Source of the DNA: Scylla paramamosain
Taxonomy: Eukaryota > Arthropoda > Malacostraca > Decapoda > Portunidae
Direction: 5' to 3'
NCBI RefSeq assembly: GCF_035594125.1
Contig: NC_087156.1
Location: 20,242,997 to 20,306,996, forward strand
DNA length: 64,000 bases
The notes under the pieces were generated by a model that was not told the DNA's origin, searched no databases, and worked only from the letters and a program-made list of their open reading frames with translations. Every line of letters begins with the position of its first letter. Position 1 is the first letter of the stretch. The position numbers and the translations under genes are program-made. Shown in pieces: positions 1 through 13,659 of this stretch.

Positions 1-14
1 ATTTAATTAATTTT

Positions 15-1307
<1,293 letters not shown>

Positions 1308-1910
1308 GTTTTCCACGTCTTTCTATCTGCCTTCCTCTCCAGGTTATCTTTCTTTCCTATCCTTATCTCCAGCCATTACCTTTTCCCTCCCACCATTTCT
1401 CCCAGTTCTCAGTTTTCCATCCTCTTTCCTCTCCTATTCTCTCGCTGTTTCCCCACTCCTTTCTTTCTTTCCTTCTACATTATTCCTCTTTCTTGCCCTC
1501 CTTATCTTCACCCTCCTCCATCTTCTTCCAGTTCCTGAATTTTCTACTTACTCCTCATCTTCTTTCTCCTTTTCTTGTCTTTCCCTCCTCTTCCTTCCTT
1601 CCTTCTTTTCCATCCTTCTTATCTCCTCCCTGCTTCTCCCTCCAGTTTCTATTTATTCCTCCTTTTATTCTCCCTTTCTCTCCAACTCCTTCCTTCCATT
1701 CATCTTCTATTCCTCTTTCCCATCTTCCTTATCTCCTCCCGCCTTCTACTTCCTTCTGTTTCCAAAAATATTTCCTTTCCTTCTTTATTCTCCTCCTCTT
1801 CTCCCTTTCATTCCCACTCCTTCCTTTTCCTTCCTTCTTTCCTTCCTCCTACACCATACGTCTTTCCAATCCTCCATATCTCTCACCTCCATCCTTTTCC
1901 TCCAGCACTC
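1308..1910. repeat. Pyrimidine-rich degenerate tandem array, ~102-117 bp unit
   Basis: A recurring block (CAGTT + T-rich stretch + 'CTTATCTCCTCCC'-like tail) starts near 1308, 1410, 1527, 1641 and about 1755, giving spacings of about 102, 117, 114 and 114 bp. The units are diverged and almost wholly pyrimidine. Low complexity could inflate the apparent homology. Confidence 0.55.
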
Positions 1911-2099
1911 TCTCTCTCTCTCTCGCTCTCGCTCTCGACCCTCTCCCTTCCCTCTCTCCTCCCAGTAGCGTCTCTTCCCAAACCCGCCATCGCTTTGGAC
2001 AATAAATTAGTGAAAACGTCATATAAAGATACTGGAAACTTAATAAACTCCGCTACACCCCAAAAGCCGAAGCTCCGAGACAGCCACGAAGGTCCTTGG

Positions 2100-2298
2100 G
2101 AAGTTTGCGGGTCGTGTGGAGGGAGTTTCAAGGGTGTGGTGGTGGCAGTGGTGGTGGTGCTGGTGGTGGTGATGGTGGTGGTGGTGGGAGAGAGGGAGGG
2201 AGGAAGAAGGAGTGTAGATGGCTAGGGAATGGGAGGGTGCAAGGAGGATGGGTGGAATGGGAGAAGGGGAAGAGGGAAGAAGGGAGGAAGAGATGTGG

Positions 2299-2339
<41 letters not shown>

Positions 2340-2464
2340 GAGTTGTATGGCCAAAGAGAAGGGGAAAATCAATTAGCATGTTATAAACAACAGAGAAAGA
2401 AAATTATCACAATGTATTTAGAACAAGAATAAAAAAAAATAGAAAACGAGAAAGATAGAAAACG

Positions 2465-2541
<77 letters not shown>

Positions 2542-3249
2542 TAAAGTAAGTCTTCTGGAATAAGTAAAAGCAATAGGAAGGAAGGAAGGAAGGAAGGAGA
2601 GAAGGAAGGAAGGATGGAGGGAAGCGGAAAGGAAGTAAGATATGATAAAGAAAAAAAGTGAGAAAAAGAAGAAAAAAAAAAGGAAGAAAGTGGATGAAGT
2701 CACTTTTATTGGATTTTTTGTTGCAAGATCCATATCCAATCACGCAACTGTTATGGCGGAAGGAGGAGGAGGAGGAGGAGGAGGAGGAGGAGGAGGAGGA
2801 GGAGGAGGAGAAGAAAGGAAGGAGCAGAAAGGAAAGAGAGTTAGTTTCGAAAGAATAATAAACGAAAGAAGTCATTGTCGTGAAGAAAAGGAAACGAAAG
2901 AAGGAAGATGATGATGAAGGACAGGAATAGAAGGAATGTGAAGGAAATCGAGAGATGGAAAGAAATAGAAATGAATAAAGGAAGGAAGGAAGGAAGAAAG
3001 AAAGAAAGGAAAGGAAAGTAATAACGGAGGGGTGACGAAGAAGAGGGAATGGAAAGAGGTGGTAAAGATAAGGAGAGAAATAACGGAGAAAGGAAAGATA
3101 GTTGTGTTTGGAAAGAAAAGGAAAATAAAAGAGAAGAGGACAAGGAGGAGTGAGAGGAGGAGGAGGAGGAGGAGGAGGAGGAGGAAGAGGAAGAGGTGGA
3201 CGAGGAGAAAGAGCAATCAGTGGATGGAGAGGAAAATGGAAAGAGAATG

Positions 3250-3283
<34 letters not shown>

Positions 3284-3290
3284 TGAATCC
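2100..3290. repeat. Purine-rich segment with GGT, GA, AC, GGAA and GGA arrays
   Basis: The plus strand switches from pyrimidine to purine near 2.1 kb. It holds GGT-rich DNA (2136-2190), (GA)n 2304-2332, (AC)n 2467-2538, GGAA tracts near 2576 and 2982, (GGA)n 2758-2811 and 3148-3184, and (GA)n 3253-3282. I see no gene. Confidence 0.85.
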
Positions 3291-3756
3291 ATACTCTTTC
3301 TTTAATATTTTTTACATATCTTTCCTTCATTTATCATTTATTTTCCGATGATCCTTCTCCTTCACATCTTCCTCTTTCACCTCTTCCTTCTCCTCCGTCT
3401 GATATTCCCTCACTTAATTTTTTTTTCTTTCATCTGATCTAATATCTTTCTTTTCTCCTCGCATTTCAATTGTCTCCACTTTTCAATTAAATCCTAACTT
3501 ATTCCCCTCCTCCCTTCAGTCAAGTCTATACAATACATTACTTCTCAACGTTTTTTCCTTCATTTTCTCCTCTACACACTTCTCTCCTCCCCTCGTTCCT
3601 TCTTTTTTCCTTCCCTTCCTGCCCTTCCCTTTCTCTTCCTTTCATTCCCATCCTAACCCTCTTCTTCCCTATGTTCATTCTCTCTCCTTATATCTATTTT
3701 TTTTTTATCTTCCTCTCATCCTTCCCTTCCTCCTCCTCATCCAGCTGAGAATAGAC

Positions 3757-3757
3757 T

Positions 3758-3809
<52 letters not shown>

Positions 3810-3820
3810 CAGACAGACAC
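3757..3820. repeat. (ACAG)n tetranucleotide array
   Basis: About 64 bp of near-perfect ACAG repeats with one slip near the 3' end. Confidence 0.95.
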
Positions 3821-3870
3821 TCTTTGTGATGGAGTTTCTTGGAAATTGATCTTTTACTTTTCATTCCTTC

Positions 3871-4162
<292 letters not shown>

Positions 4163-4228
<66 letters not shown>

Positions 4229-4343
4229 CCAGTAGTAGTGAGAGGCCGCACCGACGCTCTCCGCTGTGTGTAGGTTTGTTGGTATTGATTGTGGTGTGGA
4301 ATTGTGGTGTGGTATCAGTCATGGCCCAGTGTTTTAGTGTTTG

Positions 4344-4434
<91 letters not shown>
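4163..4434. repeat. (GA)n 4163-4224 and (CT)n 4346-4434
   Basis: Two dinucleotide arrays of opposite strand sense flank about 120 bp of unique, G-rich sequence. Confidence 0.95.
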
Positions 4435-4441
<7 letters not shown>

Positions 4442-4472
4442 TGTCGTCCCTGTCATTTTTTTTGTTCTGTTT

Positions 4473-4473
<1 letters not shown>

Positions 4474-4527
<54 letters not shown>

Positions 4528-4671
4528 CAGCAGCAGAAGCAACAGAAACATACATATAAACAAGTAGTAAAGTAGTTTTGGCGTGGCTCGCATTATTATT
4601 ATGAGTAGTAGTAGTAGTAGAGGTAGTAGTAGTAGTAGTAGAGGTAGCAGTAGTAGTAGTAGTAGTAGAAG
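4474..4671. repeat. (TAG)n trinucleotide arrays
   Basis: Perfect TAG array 4474-4527 and imperfect TAG/CAG array about 4600-4671. The poly-Ser and poly-Val frames over them are shadows. Confidence 0.95.
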
Positions 4672-4893
4672 CAGCAGCAACAACAAACAGGTAATAAACA
4701 GACAGGTAAACAAGACAGCAAGGACCAGTGTTGGCGTGACCTTGTATACCACTGAGGGACTACACACATCGGATAGCATAGCCTAGTCTTCCCTATGATC
4801 GTGGAAGGGAAGGGATGGGAAGGGAAGGGAAGGAGGCAGTAAAAGTTGTGAAGGGGTCAGAGGGAAGGTAAAGAAACTGTCTACTATATACCA

Positions 4894-4895
<2 letters not shown>

Positions 4896-4975
<80 letters not shown>

Positions 4976-5111
4976 GGATGGCACCCTGTTGAGCCTTCAG
5001 TCTACATAGAATACTCTCCGAGGTGTCCTTTTTTTTTATTCAGTGGGCAGCGAATATAGAGCGAGGTACTGTACGAACTTGTGTCTATCACCCAACTTTC
5101 GTGACTACTGT

Positions 5112-5177
<66 letters not shown>

Positions 5178-5281
5178 GATGTTGCTCCAGCTCGTCCCCT
5201 TGGCAGTGTACGCAGCGTTGGTCTTCACTTGCTTTCCTATATTTTTCATGAGGGACAGACGTGCGAGAGGATCACTTCATT

Positions 5282-5341
<60 letters not shown>
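4896..5341. repeat. (CT)n 4896-4972, (CT)n 5113-5174, (AC)n 5282-5341
   Basis: Three arrays separated by 100-140 bp of unique sequence with no recognised gene. Confidence 0.95.
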
Positions 5342-5342
<1 letters not shown>

Positions 5343-5489
5343 TTTCCTTAGACGCTTTTGTTTACAGCTGCCACGCTCACGATTATTTAATTTAATCTTA
5401 ATCCTTTCGCTGCTAGTCACCCTTTCTCAATGATCTACAGTGAAAGAGTTGTTTTTGATATTGTAGTCCCTTAGATACGTAACTTCTGA

Positions 5490-5690
5490 AGGTTAGTGAA
5501 AACAGAATTAATCTTGTATTCTTTTATTCGTGGTCTATTGAAGTAAATTAATCCTCATATTCTTTTATTCTTTATGTCAATGTAAGTAAATTGATGTGTT
5601 CTTGTGTTCTTTATGTGTATCTAAATAAATTAACATCATTTTCATCTATTCTTTATATCTATCTGAACTTAATACAGTAACCTCAGTGTT
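5490..5690. repeat. Degenerate AT-rich minisatellite, ~42-bp unit
   Basis: About four units of the type 'TAAATTAAT...TTCTTTTATTCTTTATGT' follow each other (near 5505, 5547, 5587 and 5625) with substitutions and small indels. Confidence 0.6.
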
Positions 5691-5983
5691 AAGTAAAGAC
5701 AACCATAGCTGTCCCCCCAAACAGTGATTTCAAAAAGGTCCAGTAAAGCGCCTTTCTCTGAATCATATAGAGCTTAATACACTAATGAACTCTTTTGAGG
5801 CAGGAATTCCACGAAAAACCAAGACCTGGGGGATGCGATACAGTGATGTCGATACTGTTTACTTTTCTTCTGAAGCCTTTTGTACTGTATGCTCTGACTG
5901 CTGTACGTGGGTCGAAGTTGGTTGGAAAGACGTGGAAGTTCTCAGTCAGTGGTCAGTGTTCTTATATACGTTAAATTTTCTTT

Positions 5984-6035
5984 AAGATTTGTTTTCGAAG
6001 GCCACAGAGATGATTAATTGGTTTCTTTTCGATGT
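5984..6035 (+). repeat. Fragment of MITE-like family 1
   Basis: The block TTTTCGAAGGCCACAGAG followed by ATGATTAATTGG matches the core of the copies at 15237 and 57083. Only about 50 bp is recognisable. Confidence 0.5.
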
Positions 6036-6323
6036 TTTTTTCTCTCTCTCTCTCCGATTGTACTTGATCTCGTTAAACTAAGGGTGTGTATGTTTATTTG
6101 TTTGTTTCTCATTGATGGAGCACGGTCTTGTTAAACTACAGGTGTTTGTTTTGTTCTTCTATGGTTGTAGTACATGATTTTGTTATCGTTATGTTATTAT
6201 CCCCGTAATAGTACATTATCTTGTTTAAGTATAGGTACTTTGATGGTACACGATCTTTGATGGTACACGATCTTCTTAAACTACAGATGTTTTTCCATTC
6301 AGAAGGCACATAATCCTTGTTAA

Positions 6324-6537
6324 CTAACCCTTTCACTGCGACACGAAACAATTAACAGCACCAGAAGCAATGCGTGAAGTCTTTGTAAGCATCTACGAGA
6401 ACTTTAGCGAAGAAAAAGAGTACATTTTGCAATTTCTAACCAGTTTACCGATTGGATATGCCTGTAGAACAAGTAAAGATGTCTCAGAGTGAATGTTAAT
6501 CAGGGAAAGGTATAACAGGTGGCAGTCAAAGGCCTAA
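6324..6537 (+). mobile_element. piggyBac-like MITE, copy 1 (206 bp)
   Basis: The element spans 6328-6533. It begins CCCTTTCACTGC and ends GGCAGTCAAAGGC, which are imperfect terminal inverted repeats. Both ends are flanked by CTAA (6324-6327 and 6534-6537), a variant of the piggyBac target TTAA. The interior aligns with the copy at 58363-58578 (shared blocks: AAGCATCT, TGTAGAA.AAGTAA.GATGTCTC). There is no transposase, so it is non-autonomous. Superfamily assignment rests on the CCCTTT terminus and TTAA-type duplication. Confidence 0.7.
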
Positions 6538-6719
6538 GATAAAAAAAAGAATCACGAAACTCCTAACCTGAAGACTCCGCTGCCTTCCACCACTGAACCT
6601 TATTAAAAGTTGTGTAGCTCAGAGATCGAGGCACTAAGGAACACAGACTTGGAACCCATAACAAAAACAATCGAAGACTACACAGCGGGATCCACTCAAG
6701 GGGAAAAAGGGGAAAAAAA

Positions 6720-6738
6720 AATATATATATATATATAT
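6720..6738. repeat. Short (TA)n
   Basis: A 19-bp TA tract. Confidence 0.9.
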
Positions 6739-6861
6739 GCAAATCTTATTTCAAGGGGATTTAGGTGACTTTGAAATCTTAGTTTTACATTTAGCTCTTG
6801 TCAGATAGAGTAGGGAGGGAGGGAGGGAGGGAGGTAAGAAGTGAGGCAGAAAGGGTGACAT

Positions 6862-7350
6862 AGTGACAAGACTCCTCCCTTCCCCTCCCTTTTCTCTCCC
6901 TTTCCCCTTAATCATTTACCCTCCCCCTTTCCCTCCCCTTCCTACAACCCCCTCCTCCACTCCAGTAAAGACCCCTCTCCTCTCCCTTTCCCTCCCTTCT
7001 CTCTCCCTTAATCATTTTACCCTCTCCCCCATCCCTCATCTCCATCCAGCCTCTCCTACTCTCGAATGCAGACTCCTCCTCTCTTTCCCCTCCCTTCCCT
7101 CCCCATTTTACCACCCCCTTCCCTCCCCTTCCTCCTTCCCCTCCCCCCACCCCCCGGTGCGACATATGGGAGAATGGAGGGCCCCTTCCAGCCATATGTT
7201 AAAAGGGAAGGGAAAGTTGAAATGGATTATCTTTTCCCTCGATATTTCCCTTCCTCCCTTCGCTCCCTTATCGCTCCTCTGTTCCCTCTCCCCCATATTG
7301 TATTCTCCCTTTCCTTCTTTCTTATCTCCTTTATTTATTGCATCTTATTA
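6862..7350. repeat. Pyrimidine-rich tandem array (~100-bp unit) and C/T-rich tail
   Basis: A block reading roughly 'AGACTCCTCYCTYTCCCCTCCC' recurs near 6868, 6968 and 7068, and 'CTTAATCATTTACCCTC' recurs near 6906 and 7006. The remainder is C/T-rich. No gene. Confidence 0.6.
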
Positions 7351-7454
7351 ATTTCCTTCTTGTTTTTCTTCCTTTTTTGGTCTTTTGTGTTTCTCTATTT
7401 TTTATGTGATTTATTTATTGTTTTTTTATGTTTTCTTTATTTTTCCTTGATTTG

Positions 7455-7469
7455 TTTGTGTGTATGTGT

Positions 7470-7501
<32 letters not shown>

Positions 7502-7540
7502 ATGCATGCGTTTCCTGTTTCTTTTTCCTCCTTTTTTTAT

Positions 7541-7614
<74 letters not shown>

Positions 7615-7802
7615 TCCCCTCCATATTTATCTTTGTTTATTTTTTTATCTATGTTTTCCCTCTCCCCTTTCTCTTCTCTCTTACTTGTATTCATATCCAG
7701 TGGTATATATTCCAGCGTGCGCTTTGTTTCTAGATAACCTTCTCTTGTTTTCTTCCCTTCCCCCTTATTTTTTATTTGTGTTTTCATATATCGTACTTTG
7801 TT

Positions 7803-7872
<70 letters not shown>

Positions 7873-7943
7873 CATCCTAACCTATTCTTGCACTTTTTTC
7901 TCTCTTCCCCATGTTTTTTTTATTTTGCTTTCATCTCGTTTTG

Positions 7944-8004
<61 letters not shown>
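7455..8004. repeat. (GT)n 7455-7500 and three (CT)n arrays
   Basis: GT 7455-7500, CT 7543-7611, CT 7806-7869 and CT 7946-8004, separated by T/C-rich sequence. No gene. Confidence 0.95.
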
Positions 8005-8007
<3 letters not shown>

Positions 8008-8279
8008 GTCCTTGCCTTTTTCATTCCATTCTCACGCACAATTTTGAATCTCTTGCATATTTTTATCCCCGCCAAAATGGAACCTTTACGCGGTTGCCGC
8101 AGTCCACACACAGACCGTAAAACTTCATACAAAGTCCCTCCCACACACCCTCTGCTTCCTTCCTACCGCTCCTCATCCCACCACGCGCCGCCACCCACCC
8201 ACCCACTGCTACACACAAACACATGCCCACGATAACACTCCAGAGAGAAATGATAAATGTTTAGATGCGACGTGTAAGC

Positions 8280-8820
8280 AGAATGTAATATCAACACACA
8301 CACAGACACACACACACGTACATGCTCATACATACATACATACATACACATGCATCTTTCGCAGTTTGTCTGGTTTGTATACACTATCACCACCCACACA
8401 CATCCGACCTCCAACACACAGACGCTCAGTAGCCTTAAACACCTCATTCATACTCATCCACTCGATCAAGCTAATACACAACACCCACCATTCCTAAACA
8501 TACATGAAACAGTAGCCACGCCTCATCTACATACACCTCACCCTATACACACACCCTATCATCCTCAGCCACACTTCCCACTCACATCTTTCAGTAATTT
8601 AAACCCTATTGTCACCTCACTCTCACTTCCCACTCACATCACCGTTCGGTACATCAAAGAGCATTCACGCCTCATCCACACCCCCATCACCTACACACAC
8701 ACACACACACACATAGACACACACCCTCACTCACACTTCCCACTCACAACACCTAGTAATTTAAACCGGCACTTCAAAAACCACATCAAAACACATCAAA
8801 ACACATCAAAACAAACCTAG
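8280..8820. repeat. CA-rich DNA with ~160-bp duplication
   Basis: Degenerate CACA-rich sequence. The block 'CACACTTCCCACTCACA...AGTAATTTAAACC' occurs near 8570 and again near 8730 (period about 160 bp). It ends in short ACATCAAAAC repeats. The 156-residue open frame over it is Thr/His/Pro-rich and probably a shadow. Confidence 0.6.
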
Positions 8821-8990
8821 CTACGTTTAAACTGCGCAGCTCTTAACTTCTAAAGCTTCTGAGGACTTCAATATCCTTTCCCCGTAGCGTTCCTATTAAG
8901 CGTGTCTACCCTCCTTACCCCCCATTCATCCCCTCATTCCCCTCCTACCCCACTAGTCTCCCCAGCCACACGTCACGGCGGGGGAACATA

Positions 8991-9110
8991 ATGGCCGGCT
9001 ACCTTAATCCCGCCAGTCGCACGGCCATGGATAATGTGATCAGCCGTGTTGAAAATCTAATGGATTTCACCCGCCCCCTTCGTGGAGTTCAGGCGGTGGA
9101 AGGTGTGGCG

Positions 9111-9145
<35 letters not shown>

Positions 9146-9158
9146 CAGGGTAGGATAG
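8991..9158 (+). CDS. Possible short coding exon, unrecognised
   Basis: An island of balanced composition opens with ATG GCC in a strong context (A at -3, G at +4). It encodes about 40 residues of normal complexity (starts MAGYLNPASRTAMDNV) before running into (GA)n. A pyrimidine-rich tract ending CTCCCCAG lies 27 bp upstream (acceptor-like, junction near 8963/8964), and a weak donor AAG/GTGTGG follows near 9102. If it is an exon, the Arg-Glu tail is probably not translated. I do not recognise the protein. A conserved non-coding element on either strand is an equal alternative. Confidence 0.3.
9112..9142. repeat. Short (GA)n
   Basis: About 31 bp of GA directly after the possible exon. Confidence 0.9.
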
Positions 9159-10195
9159 CAATGTTAGGTAATGGTTAGATACTCGTAGATTAAGTTATAT
9201 ATAATAGGATAGACTAGAGAAAGTGGAATGATATGCCAACTGTACGAGGGAAGTAGGAGGTAACAACAGAAGAGGAGGAGGAGCGGAAACAAGAACAAGA
9301 ACACAAAAATACGTAAGAACACTATAACAACTTATTGAAGGATTTACTGGAGGAGGAGAAGGAAGCAGAAGGAAGGGGAAGGAGGAAGAAGCGAAGGAGC
9401 AGCAGATGCAAAAGGAGGAAAAGAAGGTGTAGGACTGTAGGTAGTGTAACTGTGGTGATAGTAAGGGTAAGGGGCAAGGGTTAAAGGGCAAGGGTGGCTA
9501 GGAGGGAGGCAGTCCATGGCGGCGGTGGAGTAATGGGCTCTTGTTACTGACATCTGGTTCACGTTGATAGTCTTAAGTCGGTGTTAACAACCCTTAAGCC
9601 TTGACTGATTGGCGTTCTTGACCCGGTCTCTTCCTTCCTTCTCTCCCTCCCTCTATGCTTCTCTCCTTCAGTCATACCTTCCCTCAATCCTACCCTGCCG
9701 CCATGTTTCCCTTCCCTCCTTCAACCCTTCCTTCTCTCCATTGTTCCCTCCCCTCAATCCATGCTTCTCTCCCTCCCCAAAAACCTTCCCCTTTTTCATT
9801 GCTTTCCTCCCACCATGCTTCCCTCCCTCCTCTAACCCTCCCCTCCCTCCCTCAACTTCCCTCAACCCTTCCCTCAACCCTTCCCTCCCTCCCTGCACTA
9901 CAAATCTGAAGGGTCGAGGACAACGGGCTCTCGATACTCACTTAATCGCTAAAGATAGACACTAATTTACTGATAAACAGACATTAATATCCTGCTAAAG
10001 CGACAGTCACTTGAAGATTAGAGGAGGTGAGGAATGAGTGGTGAGAGGAAGGGGAGCAGAGGGAAAGGAGAGGAGAGGGAGAGGGAGAGAGAGAGAGGGA
10101 GGGTGCTGGAATGGGGGCCAAGAGGAGAGGAGGGAGAGGGGAAAAAGTGGTTGGAAGGGAAGATATTTGAAAGGAAGGCATGGATGTATGGACGT

Positions 10196-10196
<1 letters not shown>
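9159..10196. other. Strand-biased DNA, no gene seen
   Basis: Purine-rich to about 9.5 kb, pyrimidine-rich (CCCTTCCTCCC-type) at 9620-9900, then purine-rich again. Open frames are Ser/Pro/Leu or Gly/Arg/Glu-rich and overlap in several phases. Confidence 0.6.
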
Positions 10197-10277
<81 letters not shown>

Positions 10278-10350
10278 TGTGAATGGGAGGGACAGCAGAA
10301 GGCCGGAAGCGAACGCCAGCCAGCCAGCCAGCCATCAAGCCAGCCAGCCG
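10197..10350. repeat. (GA)n 10197-10274 and (CAGC)n 10316-10350
   Basis: A 78-bp GA array is followed by a short CAGC tetranucleotide run. Confidence 0.95.
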
Positions 10351-10749
10351 CCCACCGCCGCCATAACCAATGCATTCTCTCCACCCTCATATCATAGGCG
10401 CTTTTTGCTGATCCAAATTTCCCCATTAATAATATCGGGAGGCCGGATCAAAATTGCTTCCATTCATCACCGCCTGGGTCATTGGAGAGAAGGGGGAGGA
10501 AAGGAGAAAGAGAGAGAGGCGCAGCGAGAGGGAGGGGACGGGGGAAGGAAAAGATGGGTAGGTTGAGAGTCGTGTTGAGAAAAAGGGATTGAATTTGGGG
10601 ACAGAATGTGTTGGGATACGTATCTGAAGAATTATGGCCGACACTGGAGTGGAAATTAGATACGTAATATGGAATGAAGGAGAGATGTTGAAAAGAAAAG
10701 GAGAGAGTGAGAGGGTGATAGAGGGAGGAAATAGAAGCTGAAGGGAGAA

Positions 10750-11740
10750 AGACAATGAAGGAAAGGAGGGTTACGATTTTTTTTATTTTAGGGTGGAATG
10801 AAAAAAAAATAGGAGAAAAGGAGGGAAATGAAGGGAGGAGGGATGATAAAGGGAGGGAAATGAAGGAGAAAGATACTAAAGGGAGGAAGGTTGAAATGTA
10901 TGTCTTAGGTAGAAATTAAAGAAAGGTGGATATATAATTTTGGAGAAGAGGAGGAGGAGCTGAGAAAGAAGGGGAGGGGTGATAAAGGGAGAAAATGAAG
11001 GAAAGGAAGAAAATACTGAAAGAAGGAAAGGAGTAGAGAATCAATGTTTTTAGGAAGAAATTAAAGCAAAAATAGAGAGTTTTGGAGAAAAGGGAGGAGG
11101 GACATCGTGAAATGTAAAAAGATGATGATAAAGGGATGAAATAGGAAATGAAGGAAGGGAGGAGAATACTGAATGAAGAAATAGAAGAATGGAATGAATG
11201 ATTTAGTTAAAAATGAAAAAAAAAATATATATATATATAGTTTTGCAGGGAGGGAAGGAGGAACGAGCGGAAATGGAAAGAGGGGCTGATAGAAGAAGGA
11301 AATGGAGGAGAAGAAAGGGAGGAAGGTATTCAAGGGAGGAAAGAAGGGTGGAGTGAATGTTTTAGAGACGTTAAAGACAGATGAAAGGATCGTTTTAGAG
11401 AAAGGGAAGGAGGGAGAGAGGGAGGGAGGAGCGTAAGGGAAGGAGGAGGGAGGAATAAATGGGGGGAAATTAAGGAGGAAGGGAGGGAGGAAGATACAAA
11501 GTGTAGAAAAGGATGGTGGAATAATTTTCAAGGGAGAAATTAAGGAAGTATAGAGAAACAGTTTAAGAGAAAAGGTAGAGAGGCAGATTGGAAAGGAGGA
11601 AGAGAGAGAGAGAAAATAAGAATGAAGGGAGGAAATGGAAAAGGAAAGGAGGATGAAAGATACTGTAGAGAGGAGAGAAGAGAAGAGTGAGATAAAGGTT
11701 TGGAGAGAAGTGCAAAGGAGATGATGGGCATTGCATTAGA
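10750..11740. repeat. Purine-rich tandem array, ~143-173 bp unit, about 7 copies
   Basis: A composite block recurs: 'ATG-TTTTAG..AGAAATTAAAG' followed about 20 bp later by 'TTTTGGAGAAAAGGGAGG', then 'GATAAAGGGA..AAATGAAGGA' and 'GATACTGAA'. Block starts lie near 10768, 10889, 11032, 11192, 11348, 11513 and 11686 (spacings about 121, 143, 160, 156, 165 and 173 bp). Units are diverged by substitutions and small indels, so the array is old. Confidence 0.75.
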
Positions 11741-11789
11741 GAAATAGAGAGAGATAAGGGAAGAGAAAGAGAGAGGAAGACTGCAAGGA

Positions 11790-11856
11790 GTTAGGTTTTG
11801 GTTTGGTTGGGTGTGGTTAGGTTTAGTTACGTTAGGTTAGATTAGGATACCACCCT

Positions 11857-11941
<85 letters not shown>
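11790..11941. repeat. TTAGG-like degenerate tract and (AC)n
   Basis: Degenerate GGTTAG/TTAGGTTAG motifs at 11790-11848, reminiscent of the arthropod telomere repeat, are followed by an interrupted (AC)n array at 11858-11941. Confidence 0.75.
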
Positions 11942-11943
<2 letters not shown>

Positions 11944-12267
11944 TATATGCATTCTATAACACCCCAATCTTCCCCCCATCCTCTTGTTGCATACTTCACC
12001 CAACACTCACCTGCCACGCATCTCCTGTCCTTCCTCATACATGCCTGATGCGCGCCCTGGGAGTGGCGTGGACACTTGGCTCAGTAAGGTGCAGTTTATT
12101 TATATGTTATCGAGTTGCAGTGTCGTGGAATTGCATGCTTGCGTACCTACTGCAGGGAGGAGGAAGGAAGCAGTTGCCAGGTTGTCGGTATTGATTTCGG
12201 AAGCTACTTAGAATGTCATATGTAGACTGATTATTGAGTGTGGCGTTCCGGGTTTTATATTGAATCT

Positions 12268-12340
12268 GCCTACCTGACTGACTGACTGGGTGACTGACTG
12301 GCTGGTTGAGTGACTGGCTGGGTGGCTGGCTGGCTGACTG
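12268..12340. repeat. (GACT/GGCT)n degenerate tetranucleotide tract
   Basis: Imperfect CTGACTGACTGG-type repeats. Confidence 0.85.
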
Positions 12341-12346
12341 ATTGTG

Positions 12347-12526
<180 letters not shown>

Positions 12527-12799
12527 CCAGAGACACGAGACACGTACAAAAAGAAAGACAGACTAACCAACCAACCAGACAACACAGCCAACAAACAAAC
12601 AAACAAACAGACAAGCACACACACAGAATTATACAGTATATTTATCAGCTTATATTTTTTCTATATATTTTTTTTTTACGAATCGGTTCAGAGAGACTGA
12701 CTCGATAAAACAGGAATGATTTATAAACAGCAACAATGCGCGGCGTATTGACCACCCCCTCCATCCCCTCTAGCCCTCCCCCAGGCCACTACCGCTTCC

Positions 12800-12910
12800 C
12801 CCTCCCTTCCCTTCCCTTCCCTTCCCTTCCCTTCTCCTGCCCCTTCCTTCCTAGGCTAGTGGAAGTCAGCGAACGGGAGTCACAAATCAGAAGAAGTCTG
12901 CTGCGTATTG

Positions 12911-13000
<90 letters not shown>
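12800..13000. repeat. (CCCTT)n and (GA)n
   Basis: A pentanucleotide CCCTT run (about 12800-12835) is followed by (GA)n at 12915-13000. Confidence 0.9.
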
Positions 13001-13005
<5 letters not shown>

Positions 13006-13095
13006 AGGAGCAATAAGGGAAATAGAAATGAAATATGATAAAAAAAAAGTAGGAAAAAAGTAGGAAAACGTGAAGATATATTAAGAAAACAGAAG

Positions 13096-13100
<5 letters not shown>
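13001..13100 (+). repeat. GA-flanking dispersed repeat, copy 2
   Basis: Aligns with 4051-4162, including the junction GAGAGATTTAAAGG and the block AATGAAATATGATAAA. It is bounded by GA arrays at 12915-13000 and 13101-13159, the same arrangement as copy 1. Confidence 0.65.
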
Positions 13101-13162
<62 letters not shown>

Positions 13163-13328
13163 TAACACTCAACCAAACAAACAAATATGTCAGCCAGCTA
13201 AGAGACAGAGGGAGGGAATGAAGGCTGACCAAAAACATTGCCATCAGAGGGAAGGCCACTGTAAACAACAACACAAATCTAGTACTGAGACAAATCCTGC
13301 TTGAAAACTTGCTTCTTCCTTTACCTTG

Positions 13329-13411
<83 letters not shown>
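13101..13411. repeat. (GA)n 13101-13159 and 13330-13411
   Basis: Two GA arrays separated by about 170 bp of unique sequence without a recognised gene. Confidence 0.95.
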
Positions 13412-13416
<5 letters not shown>

Positions 13417-13659
13417 ATTCAAGAAGACGAAAGCTACAAAGGACATGAAGAAAGAAGAGGAAAAGAGAAAAAAAAAGGGAGGGGATTTTGAAAGAAGGAT
13501 TGTCTGCCTGGAAGAATCTCTCTTGAGGGAAAAACTCGCGTGAAGGAAAGGAGAAAGTTGTGTGGGGAAACTAAGAGGAAAGTCAGATGGAAAACGGATT
13601 TACAAGGAGGTTGTCGTATCTTCACCCACCTTTACCTTCTTCGCCAGGTGGAAAGTCAG

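Noticed and set aside
3757..3820. CRISPR-like array
   Set aside because: Simple tetranucleotide repeat without spacers, in a eukaryotic genome.
5397..5452. Third, very short piggyBac-like MITE (TTAATCCTTTCGCTGC ... CAGTGAAAGAG)
   Set aside because: The ends are suggestive, but the interior is unrelated to the other two copies and there is no matching TTAA at the right end.
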